The position numbers and the translations under genes are program-made. A stretch of DNA of 5,245 nt, taken from Candidatus Krumholzibacteriia bacterium. Its GTDB lineage: Bacteria > Krumholzibacteriota > Krumholzibacteriia > Krumholzibacteriales > Krumholzibacteriaceae. The first letter of the stretch is position 1, and each line of letters begins with the position of its first letter. The DNA lies in contig JAPLKY010000165.1 of assembly GCA_026387805.1 (NCBI GenBank), forward strand, positions 1 through 5,245, read 5' to 3'. This document shows, one piece after another, positions 1-5,245 of this stretch. Below the pieces are notes generated by a model, which saw only the letters and a list, made by a program, of their open reading frames with translations, did no database searches and had not been told where the DNA came from.

Positions 1-1119
1 GTGATCGCGAGCGATATCGGCTGCGGCGGGCTCATCGACGCGGGCTTCAACGCGCATACGATCCACGGGCTGCACGGAAGATCGGTCGCGCTCGCCATGG
101 GAGCCGCCCTCGGCCTCGATGGCAAGAAGGTCATCGCCTTCCAGGGAGACGGCGGCGCGACCATCGGTCTGCAGCATCTGCTGGAGGCCGCCAGATGGAA
201 CGTCGACATGACGCTCATCATCGTGAACAACATGATCTACGGAATGACGGGAGGACAGCCGAGCGGGCTCACCCCGTTCGGTTTCACCACGGTCATCACG
301 CCTCAGGGGCATCAGCAGCATCCGTACGACCTCTGCAAGCTCGCCTTCGACGCGGGAGCGACCTACGCGCTGAGAACCATGGCGAAGGGGGATTTCAGCG
401 AGAAGCTCGCGGCCGCCTTCGCGGTGAAGGGATTTTCCATCGTTGAGATCGTGTCGCCGTGCCCTTCGTACGGCGTGAAGGGGATCAAGGATCTCTCGGA
501 AATGGGCATCGCCGAGCTCGAGCTGAAGCGCGAGCGGGAGCCGATGAAGCGGGCGACGCGGGAATCGAAATCGCTCATCAAGTCGGAGCTCACAACCCTC
601 TACGAAGCCGGTCTCAAGGATCGCATCGCCGTCGTGCTCTCAGGATCGGCGGGCGAAGGGGTCCAATCCGCCGCGGAGATGCTCGCCGAAGCCGCCATTC
701 TCGCGGGGTTAAAGACGACCAAGAAGGGGGATTATCCCATCACCGTCGGAACGGGCTTTTCCCTGTCCGAGGTGATCCTCTCGGAAAAGAAGATCGACTA
801 CACCGGCATCCAGAAGCCCGACGTGATCATCGTCACCTCCGACGACGGCCTCGCGCGGGTCAAGGGCCTCCTCAAATCCGGCGGTTCCGCTCTGATTATC
901 GCCGATTCCTCTCTGACGATCGAAGGGAGAGACAACGTCCTCCAACGCGATTTCCGCGGCGTTGCCGGGAAGAAGGGCGCATGCCTCGCGGCGATCGGTT
1001 TCTGGCTGAGACGAAGCTCGGTGATCCCCGAAGCGGCGCTTCGCGAGGCCACGAAGAAATCGAAGCACGCCGAATCGTTGCTGAAATCGATACAGAGCGC
1101 CGAGAGCCTGGACGCCTGA
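1..1119 (+). CDS. 2-oxoacid:ferredoxin oxidoreductase, fused beta (TPP-binding) and gamma domains, 5'-truncated
   Basis: Catalytic part of an enzyme that oxidatively decarboxylates a 2-oxoacid (pyruvate, 2-oxoglutarate, indolepyruvate or branched-chain type) to an acyl-CoA with electrons passed to ferredoxin; cytoplasmic. Residues 49-88 hold the TPP/Mg motif of beta subunits: GDGG at 49-52, NN at 76-77, then IYGMTGGQ at 79-86. Cys8 (IGCGG) and Cys154 (SPCPSYG) match the third and fourth cysteines of the beta-subunit 4Fe-4S site. The preceding CPGC pair is absent because the reading frame runs off the left edge, so the GTG at base 1 is probably internal. From about residue 208 a second domain starts (VVLSGSAGEGVQSAAEMLAEAA, GSAGEGVQ near 215), followed by SEVILS and KPDVIIV, which is the pattern of gamma subunits. 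The chain is therefore a beta-gamma fusion; an alpha subunit gene would be expected just upstream. Substrate cannot be assigned from these motifs. The gene ends with TGA, 8 bases from a convergent gene. Confidence 0.88.
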   Translation: MIASDIGCGGLIDAGFNAHTIHGLHGRSVALAMGAALGLDGKKVIAFQGDGGATIGLQHLLEAARWNVDMTLIIVNNMIYGMTGGQPSGLTPFGFTTVITPQGHQQHPYDLCKLAFDAGATYALRTMAKGDFSEKLAAAFAVKGFSIVEIVSPCPSYGVKGIKDLSEMGIAELELKREREPMKRATRESKSLIKSELTTLYEAGLKDRIAVVLSGSAGEGVQSAAEMLAEAAILAGLKTTKKGDYPITVGTGFSLSEVILSEKKIDYTGIQKPDVIIVTSDDGLARVKGLLKSGGSALIIADSSLTIEGRDNVLQRDFRGVAGKKGACLAAIGFWLRRSSVIPEAALREATKKSKHAESLLKSIQSAESLDA

Positions 1120-1127
1120 CCGGAGAC

Positions 1128-1328
1128 TCACCCGTACGTCTCGATGAACCTCTTGAAGGAGCGATCCCACGTCTTCTCCACGTCGTCGGGAAACGCGCAC
1201 GCCGGGAGCTCCCTGTTCTCGAGATGATACCTGATACAGGCGCAACAGGTACCGTGACGTGGGCATCCCCCGTACGAGCAGTTGCACGCGCTCCTGTTGG
1301 ATTCGAGCTTCTCGCATCGGGGCGTCAT
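1128..1328 (-). CDS. small cysteine-rich protein, DUF6485-like, 66 aa
   Basis: Short cytoplasmic protein with no signal peptide or membrane segment. It has eight cysteines, at 5, 15, 17, 22, 28, 29, 31 and 44. The core reads CNCSYGGCPRHG then CCACIRYH, followed by ELPACAF and a C-terminal segment with DRSFKRFI. This arrangement (CxC, then C.R.G.CC.CIRYH, then LPAC.F) matches, from memory, the DUF6485 family of small uncharacterised proteins found largely in anaerobes. The clustered cysteines and His25/His35 suggest binding of zinc or an iron-sulfur cluster, which is inference. The ATG at 1328 is chosen because AAAGGAG (1335-1341) lies 6 bases upstream. An in-frame ATG at 1349 would add seven residues but has no ribosome binding site. 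The gene runs divergently from the protease gene and converges on the oxidoreductase gene with an 8-base gap. Function is unknown. Confidence 0.85.
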   Translation of the reverse strand: MTPRCEKLESNRSACNCSYGGCPRHGTCCACIRYHLENRELPACAFPDDVEKTWDRSFKRFIETYG

Positions 1329-1334
1329 TTCGAT

Positions 1335-1341
1335 CTCCTTT
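1335..1341 (-). promoter_or_regulatory. ribosome binding site of the small cysteine-rich gene
   Basis: On the minus strand the bases read AAAGGAG, a near-perfect Shine-Dalgarno sequence, 6 bases before the ATG at 1328. It decides the start of the small gene in favour of 1328 over the upstream in-frame ATG at 1349. Confidence 0.8.
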
Positions 1342-1369
1342 GCATGCATCCAGTCTAGACGGATTTCGC

Positions 1370-1375
1370 CCTATA
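1370..1375 (-). promoter_or_regulatory. possible -10 element for the small cysteine-rich gene
   Basis: The minus strand reads GTGCTTATAGGG here. TATAGG matches TATAAT at four of six positions but lacks the final T, and a TG lies just upstream. No good -35 hexamer is visible; the expected site falls in the opposing promoter. If used, transcription would start near 1363 and leave a leader of about 35 bases. This is a weak match and is proposed mainly from its position between divergent genes. Confidence 0.3.
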
Positions 1376-1395
1376 AGCACGGAAAAAAATGTGCT
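1376..1395. repeat. hyphenated inverted repeat AGCAC-N10-GTGCT in the divergent promoter region
   Basis: AGCAC (1376-1380) and GTGCT (1391-1395) are perfect inverted copies separated by GGAAAAAAAT. The symmetry continues outward if one base is bulged, with TATA at 1372-1375 and at 1395-1398. The right arm shares its last base with the first base of the protease -10 hexamer. It may be an operator for a dimeric regulator, or simply two mirrored extended -10 elements. It is unlikely to be a terminator because the stem is 5 bp and no T-run follows it on either strand. Confidence 0.45.
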
Positions 1396-1400
1396 ATACT
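1392..1400 (+). promoter_or_regulatory. extended -10 promoter of the C25 protease gene
   Basis: The bases read TGCTATACT, an extended -10 element (TGn followed by TATACT, five of six matches to TATAAT). No recognisable -35 hexamer lies 16-18 bases upstream, which is compatible with extended -10 promoters. An A7 tract (1383-1389) sits just upstream. A start near 1407 would give a leader of about 34 bases before the ATG at 1441. This also argues against a translation start at the in-frame ATG at 1282, which lies upstream of the promoter. Confidence 0.55.
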
Positions 1401-1415
1401 AGCCCCAAACCTATC

Positions 1416-1429
1416 GAGGAAGGAAAAGG
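1416..1429 (+). promoter_or_regulatory. purine-rich ribosome binding region of the protease gene
   Basis: GAGGAAGGAAAAGG precedes the ATG at 1441. The nearest Shine-Dalgarno-like core (AAGG at 1426-1429) is 11 bases from the start and a better one (GAGGAAGGA) is 16 or more bases away, both longer than the usual 5-9. A 10-bp palindrome, AAGGCGCCTT (1426-1435), overlaps the end of this region. The ATG at 1441 is still preferred because a classic signal peptide begins there. Confidence 0.45.
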
Positions 1430-1440
1430 CGCCTTCTATC

Positions 1441-4400
1441 ATGACAACACGAGCTCTCGCACGGGTCGGCCTTGCCGTTTTCCTTCTTGCCGGAAATGCG
1501 CGGGCCGGCTTGCTGACGAAACAGATTTCTTTCGAGAAACCCGGCGTCGCACGAGTGCCCGGAGGCGTTCTCCTCACGATTCCCGGCTGCCGTTCCATCG
1601 CCAGTCCCGGCGAGCCGATCCTGCCAGTCTATCCGGCCTGCTTCATCATCCCTCCCGGGGAAACCGTTTCCCGGATCATCATCGAACCGATCGATACGAT
1701 GACGATCGAAGGATCTCTCGACGTAGCGCCGATGCAGCCGCAAGCGCCCCTGGGAACGGCCGCTCCATCCGGATTCGTCAGGAACGCGGCGATCTATCGA
1801 TCGTCGCAAGCCTTTCCCGCCGCCCGCGGCGTTCTCGCGACGGAGCAAACGATCGCGGGCGTGCGGCTCGCGTTCGTAAACGTCTATCCGTGCGTGCTCA
1901 TTCCCTCCGCGGGCACCGTTCTCTTCTCGTCGTCCGTCCGGGTCACGATAGAAACCGTCCCGTCGGCCGCGGCGGCTGCCGACGCGCCTTCCGCGCGGAC
2001 CCGGGCGGCCCTGCGCGCGCTGCGCAACCGGGTCGAGAATCCCGGGCTTTCGATCGCGTACGCGCCGCCGATCTCATCCCTCGCGGACACGGTCGCCCCG
2101 GGAGAGATCGTCCACTACGTCATCATCACGAGCCCGACGTTCGTCCCCTCTTTTCAGCCGCTCGTGGATCTCAAAGCGCGCTGCGGGATGCGCGCCCGGA
2201 TCGTCGATACCGCGTGGATCGCGGCGAACTACGGCGGGGCCGACCTGCAGGAGAAGATCCGGAACTTCGTCCGATTCGCTTACGAGAACTGGCAGACGAC
2301 GTACGTTCTCCTCGGAGGAGACGACGAAGTGATCCCGCACCGCGGATTTTACGTGAAGGTCGGAATGACGGTCGACGCCGATATCGCATCCGATCTCTAT
2401 TATTCCTGCCTGGACGGAAACTGGAATACTGACGGCGACCAGTACTTCGGCGAACCCGGCGAGGAAGACCTTCTGAGCGAAGTTATCGTGGGAAGGCTTC
2501 CGGTCGACTCCCCCGGCGAGATCGCGAACGCCATCAACAAGATCTCGAGCTATACGTTTACCCCCATTCCCGCGCAATGCACGAGCGTAGGGCTTTTCGG
2601 GGAGCTTCTCTGGTCCGTCGATGGGGTCAAGACGTGGGGCGGCGACTACAAGAACGAAATCCTCTATGGCTCGTCGAGCTGGGGATTCACGACCGCCGGG
2701 ATTCCCCCGGGATTCTCAACCCAGGTCCTCTACGATTCCGAGGCCGGCTCATGGAACGTGAACGATGTCCTGCCGATCCTCAACGGCGGCATCAACCTCG
2801 TGAATCACTGCGGCCATTCGAACCTCTACTCCGTCATGCGGCTCGCCGCGGGGGACGTGGGCTCCCTCACGAACGACGGCGTTTCGGCGGGCTTCTTTGT
2901 CTGCTATTCCCAGGGCTGCTATGCGGCGTCGTTCGACAACCGCGACGAGGCGGGGACGATCCGGGCCGATGACTGCATCGCCGAAGAGCTCGTCACGGAC
3001 GCGCACGGCGCGGTCGCCTTCATCGGAAACACACGCCTCGGATGGGATGCGCCCGGCTCGACGTGCGGCGTTTCACAGTTCTTCGATCGCCGGTTCTTCG
3101 ACGCGATATTCGGCGAAGGGATCACGAGGCTCGGGGACGCGCTCGAGGATTCGCGGATCGACAACGTCTCCTACATCGGCTACGACGCGGTTCGCTGGGT
3201 ATATTACGAAATGTGCGTCCTCGGAGACCCGGCATTGAGCGTCTGGACCGACACGCCGCGAGCGCTCGCCGCCGAGCATGACAGCGTCATCTTCGCGGGC
3301 CAGGGCGGATTCGAGATCCGCGTTTCCGACGATGACGGCCCCCTGCAGGGCGCGCTCGCCAGCCTCAACTCGACGTCCCCCGACGCCTACTGCGCGGCGG
3401 TTACCGATGCATCGGGAACGGCTCTCCTGACGCCGTGCCCGATCGAGGGGGAAAAGGTCCTCCTCTCCGTCGTTTCTCGGAATCATTACCCGCATGCCGA
3501 TACGATCACGGTCACGCAGCTCGCCGAGTATCTGCCGTCCGTCGCCCTCCTCGCCGTGAGCGACGACACTGCGGGAGGCGCGGGAGACGGGGACGGCCTC
3601 GCCGAGGCGGGCGAAACGGCGGCCCTCACGATCGCGCTGGGGAACATCGGTTCGAATCCGCTGACGAATGTCGCGATTACGCTCGCGGTCGGCGACACGA
3701 CCGTAACCGTCCTTTCAGGAAGCGTATTCGCGGGAGATCTCCCCCCGGGGACGAACACGGCTCTCGATCGCGCATTCTCCATCGAGATCGGAGCCTGCGC
3801 CCGGGGCTCGGGCGTCACGACGCTCGAATTCAGCGTCGCGGCCGGCGAGGGAACCTGGAAGATACCGCTCGCGCTCCCGGTGAGCGCGCCCGACGTCGCG
3901 CTCGAATCGTTCGCGCTCTCCGACGCGGCGTACGGCAACGGAAACGGGTGCCTCGAGGCGTGGGAATTCCAGAATCTTTCGTGCGTGTACCGGAACCGGG
4001 GAACGAACGACGCGATCTCCCCCGTGCTGACCCTCTCCTTCCCGGATAATTCGTTCGGACGGGCGATCAAGGCCTCGGTCGAAGTGCCGCTCATCCCGGC
4101 GGGAAGCGCGGTATCCTTTCCGGAGGAACTTCTCTGGTTCGTGAACGAGGCGACCCCGCCCTTCTCGGAAATCGCGATGATCCTCACGATCGAAGGCCGG
4201 AACATGGAATCGCGCGCCGAAACGGTCCGGGTGCGCACGTGCGGCTACGGACTCGACGATCCGGCCGATGAGGAGGGATCGTTCACCCATGGCGCGATCG
4301 TCGGCGTCGATCAGTGGCACGTGAGCACGGAGCGATACCATTCGGCGCCGTCGAGCTGGAGATGCGGCAATTCCTCGGCGGGCACGTACGCGAACATCAT

Positions 4401-5100
4401 GGAATCGGTCCTTTCGCTCCCTCCGCTTTGCCTCTTCAGCAACTCGCGCCTGACCTTCTGGCACCGGATGAACGCCGAGGCGGGCACGGCCTATCCGTAC
4501 TGGGCCCTCGATGCGGGGGTCGTGGAGCTGTCGCAGAACGGGGGCGCGACGTGGAAGATCATCTCCCCCACCGTCATCTATCCCTCGCGCGCGAGCCCTT
4601 ACAATTCGATCTTCCTCGCGGCCTATCAGCGGTGTTACTCCGGCGCCTTCGACTGGAAGATGGAAACGTTCGACCTCTCGACCTACCATGGCCCCGCGCT
4701 CATCCGGTTCCATTTCGCGAGCGACGAGCAGTATGGATTCGAGGGTTGGTACGTCGACGACGTCGTCGTGACCACCGACGTTCCGACGGACGCGGAGGGC
4801 TTCGAAACGCCCTCCGCGCGCGGCGTGAACCGGCTGGAGCCGGCCTACCCGAATCCTTTCAATCCGCGCGCGATCATCCCCTTCGAGCTCGCCGCGCGAG
4901 GCGAAGTGGAGATGAAGATTTTTGACGTTTCGGGAAGACTCGTGCGGACGCTCGTCGAGCGCGTCTACGAACGGGGAAGACATGCGGCGATATGGGATGG
5001 AAAGGATAACAGAGGCGCCGCGGTCGCGAGCGGCATCTATTTCTGCAGATTCAGAACGGGCGTCTACACGGCGACAACGAGGCTCGCGCTCGTTCGATGA
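1441..5100 (+). CDS. secreted gingipain-like cysteine protease (peptidase family C25), multidomain, 1219 aa
   Basis: Predicted exported endopeptidase. Residues 1-22 form a signal peptide (MTTR, a hydrophobic core at about 9-18, then ARA before Gly23). Residues 24 to about 215 resemble the C25 propeptide (GEPILPVYP, PPGE). The catalytic domain spans about 222-604: LLGGDDEVIPHR (290-301), SDLYYSCLDG (317-326), VGRLPV (350-355), NHCGHS with His459, and SQGCYAASF with Cys493. Family members end this domain with a motif like LGDPALSVW (594-602). His459 and Cys493 are 34 residues apart, close to the 33 of gingipains RgpB (211/244) and Kgp (444/477), and are the likely dyad. Next come an Ig-like segment (605-694), two CARDB/NEW-like beta-sandwich domains (about 700-815 and 818-932), an immune-inhibitor-A/MAM-like domain (945-1110, ending GWYVDDVVV), and a FlgD-Ig-like or sorting-type domain (1130-1219; YPNPFNP, WDGKD, ASGIYF). 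Start ATG at 1441 is supported by the signal peptide and the promoter at 1392-1400; an in-frame extension to 1282 would run antisense through the small gene. Cleavage specificity is unknown. Confidence 0.9.
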   Translation: MTTRALARVGLAVFLLAGNARAGLLTKQISFEKPGVARVPGGVLLTIPGCRSIASPGEPILPVYPACFIIPPGETVSRIIIEPIDTMTIEGSLDVAPMQPQAPLGTAAPSGFVRNAAIYRSSQAFPAARGVLATEQTIAGVRLAFVNVYPCVLIPSAGTVLFSSSVRVTIETVPSAAAAADAPSARTRAALRALRNRVENPGLSIAYAPPISSLADTVAPGEIVHYVIITSPTFVPSFQPLVDLKARCGMRARIVDTAWIAANYGGADLQEKIRNFVRFAYENWQTTYVLLGGDDEVIPHRGFYVKVGMTVDADIASDLYYSCLDGNWNTDGDQYFGEPGEEDLLSEVIVGRLPVDSPGEIANAINKISSYTFTPIPAQCTSVGLFGELLWSVDGVKTWGGDYKNEILYGSSSWGFTTAGIPPGFSTQVLYDSEAGSWNVNDVLPILNGGINLVNHCGHSNLYSVMRLAAGDVGSLTNDGVSAGFFVCYSQGCYAASFDNRDEAGTIRADDCIAEELVTDAHGAVAFIGNTRLGWDAPGSTCGVSQFFDRRFFDAIFGEGITRLGDALEDSRIDNVSYIGYDAVRWVYYEMCVLGDPALSVWTDTPRALAAEHDSVIFAGQGGFEIRVSDDDGPLQGALASLNSTSPDAYCAAVTDASGTALLTPCPIEGEKVLLSVVSRNHYPHADTITVTQLAEYLPSVALLAVSDDTAGGAGDGDGLAEAGETAALTIALGNIGSNPLTNVAITLAVGDTTVTVLSGSVFAGDLPPGTNTALDRAFSIEIGACARGSGVTTLEFSVAAGEGTWKIPLALPVSAPDVALESFALSDAAYGNGNGCLEAWEFQNLSCVYRNRGTNDAISPVLTLSFPDNSFGRAIKASVEVPLIPAGSAVSFPEELLWFVNEATPPFSEIAMILTIEGRNMESRAETVRVRTCGYGLDDPADEEGSFTHGAIVGVDQWHVSTERYHSAPSSWRCGNSSAGTYANIMESVLSLPPLCLFSNSRLTFWHRMNAEAGTAYPYWALDAGVVELSQNGGATWKIISPTVIYPSRASPYNSIFLAAYQRCYSGAFDWKMETFDLSTYHGPALIRFHFASDEQYGFEGWYVDDVVVTTDVPTDAEGFETPSARGVNRLEPAYPNPFNPRAIIPFELAARGEVEMKIFDVSGRLVRTLVERVYERGRHAAIWDGKDNRGAAVASGIYFCRFRTGVYTATTRLALVR

Positions 5101-5112
5101 CCGTCCCGCCCT

Positions 5113-5245
5113 CTATCGCGCGATAAACTCCACGAAGCCGCGTTCGATGTCGTAGAACGCCTCGACGATCCGAAGCGCTCCCCGGTCGGCGAGGTCCTTC
5201 AGAACCCCCTCGCCGCGTTCGAGGCCCGCCACAAGCGATTTCACG
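5113..5245 (-). CDS. C-terminal end of a possible carbonic anhydrase, 5'-truncated
   Basis: An open frame enters from the right edge on the minus strand and ends with TAG at 5113-5115, giving the last 43 residues of a protein. Readable stretches are LVAGLERGEGVLKDLADRG and then LRIVEAFYDIERGFVEFI. The pattern G-x-L-x-IV-x-A-x-YD-I-x-x-G-x-VEF resembles the final beta-strand segment of beta-class carbonic anhydrases (commonly IVGAxYDxxTGxVxF), which interconvert CO2 and bicarbonate. The zinc ligands would lie outside the window, so the class cannot be confirmed, and Glu replaces the usual Gly in IVGA. The coding frame itself is convincing: there is no stop and the composition is protein-like. 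It converges on the protease gene with a 12-base gap. The function is tentative; the gene call is firmer. Confidence 0.6.
   Translation of the reverse strand, partial: VKSLVAGLERGEGVLKDLADRGALRIVEAFYDIERGFVEFIAR

Noticed and set aside
1..3. GTG at base 1 as the true start of the oxidoreductase gene
   Set aside because: Beta subunits have a CPGC-type cysteine pair and further sequence before this point, so the gene almost certainly begins upstream of the window.
1229..1250. Inverted repeat ACCTG-N12-CAGGT
   Set aside because: It lies inside the small cysteine-rich gene, has a weak 5-bp stem and no flanking regulatory signal; chance occurrence is likely.
459..1358. Alternative plus-frame open reading frame overlapping the oxidoreductase gene
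   Set aside because: It is Arg-rich shadow sequence over a well-supported gamma domain and extends antisense into the small cysteine-rich gene.
1282..1440. In-frame upstream extension of the protease gene to an ATG at 1282
   Set aside because: It would run antisense through the small cysteine-rich gene, lies upstream of the extended -10 promoter, and would bury the signal peptide that begins cleanly at 1441.
1389..2432. Open frame of 347 codons in another plus frame over the protease N-terminus
   Set aside because: The translation is strongly Arg-rich and shows no recognisable motif; it overlaps the signal peptide, propeptide and catalytic domain of the real gene.
3715..4983. Long open frame of 422 codons on the minus strand inside the protease gene
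   Set aside because: Its product is Arg/Gly/Asp/Glu/His-rich low-complexity sequence typical of an antisense shadow in high-GC DNA, while the plus frame has clear domain motifs throughout.
5076..5094. Inverted repeat AACGAG-N7-CTCGTT near the end of the protease gene as a terminator
   Set aside because: The 6-bp stem lies inside the coding sequence and no T-run follows it on either strand, so it is not a convincing intrinsic terminator.

Overview
The window is high-GC bacterial DNA with almost no non-coding sequence. It holds the 3' end of a 2-oxoacid:ferredoxin oxidoreductase gene (+), a small cysteine-rich protein gene (-), a long gene for a secreted gingipain-like (family C25) cysteine protease (+), and the 3' end of a gene on the minus strand that resembles a carbonic anhydrase. 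The ferredoxin-dependent oxidoreductase points to an anaerobe. A multidomain C25 protease ending in a YPNPFNP...WDG.D..G...ASG.YF module is typical of uncultivated phyla around the Fibrobacteres-Chlorobi-Bacteroidetes group (for example Eisenbacteria, Krumholzibacteria or Latescibacteria-type lineages). This placement rests on domain architecture and base composition only; the sequence carries no phylogenetic marker.

Layout: 1-1119 (+) is the oxidoreductase, a TPP-binding beta-type domain fused to a gamma-type domain, with its N-terminus outside the window. Eight bases later it meets, tail to tail, a 66-residue protein gene with eight cysteines (1128-1328, -). Bases 1329-1440 are a divergent intergenic region. 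They hold a Shine-Dalgarno site for the small gene, a good extended -10 promoter for the protease gene, and a hyphenated inverted repeat that overlaps the promoter. The protease gene (1441-5100, +) encodes 1219 residues: signal peptide, C25-type propeptide, catalytic domain with a His/Cys dyad, beta-sandwich domains, an immune-inhibitor-A/MAM-like domain and a C-terminal FlgD-Ig-like/sorting-type domain. Twelve bases later it meets, tail to tail, the partial carbonic-anhydrase-like gene (5113-5245, -).

The four genes do not form one pathway. The oxidoreductase and the possible carbonic anhydrase would be cytoplasmic carbon metabolism, and the protease is an exported enzyme. The only regulatory link visible is that the small cysteine-rich gene and the protease gene diverge from one 112-bp region. 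I see no CRISPR array, insertion sequence, tRNA, rRNA or prophage feature. The less usual points are the beta-gamma fusion, the near-mirror divergent promoter region, and the modular C25 protease.
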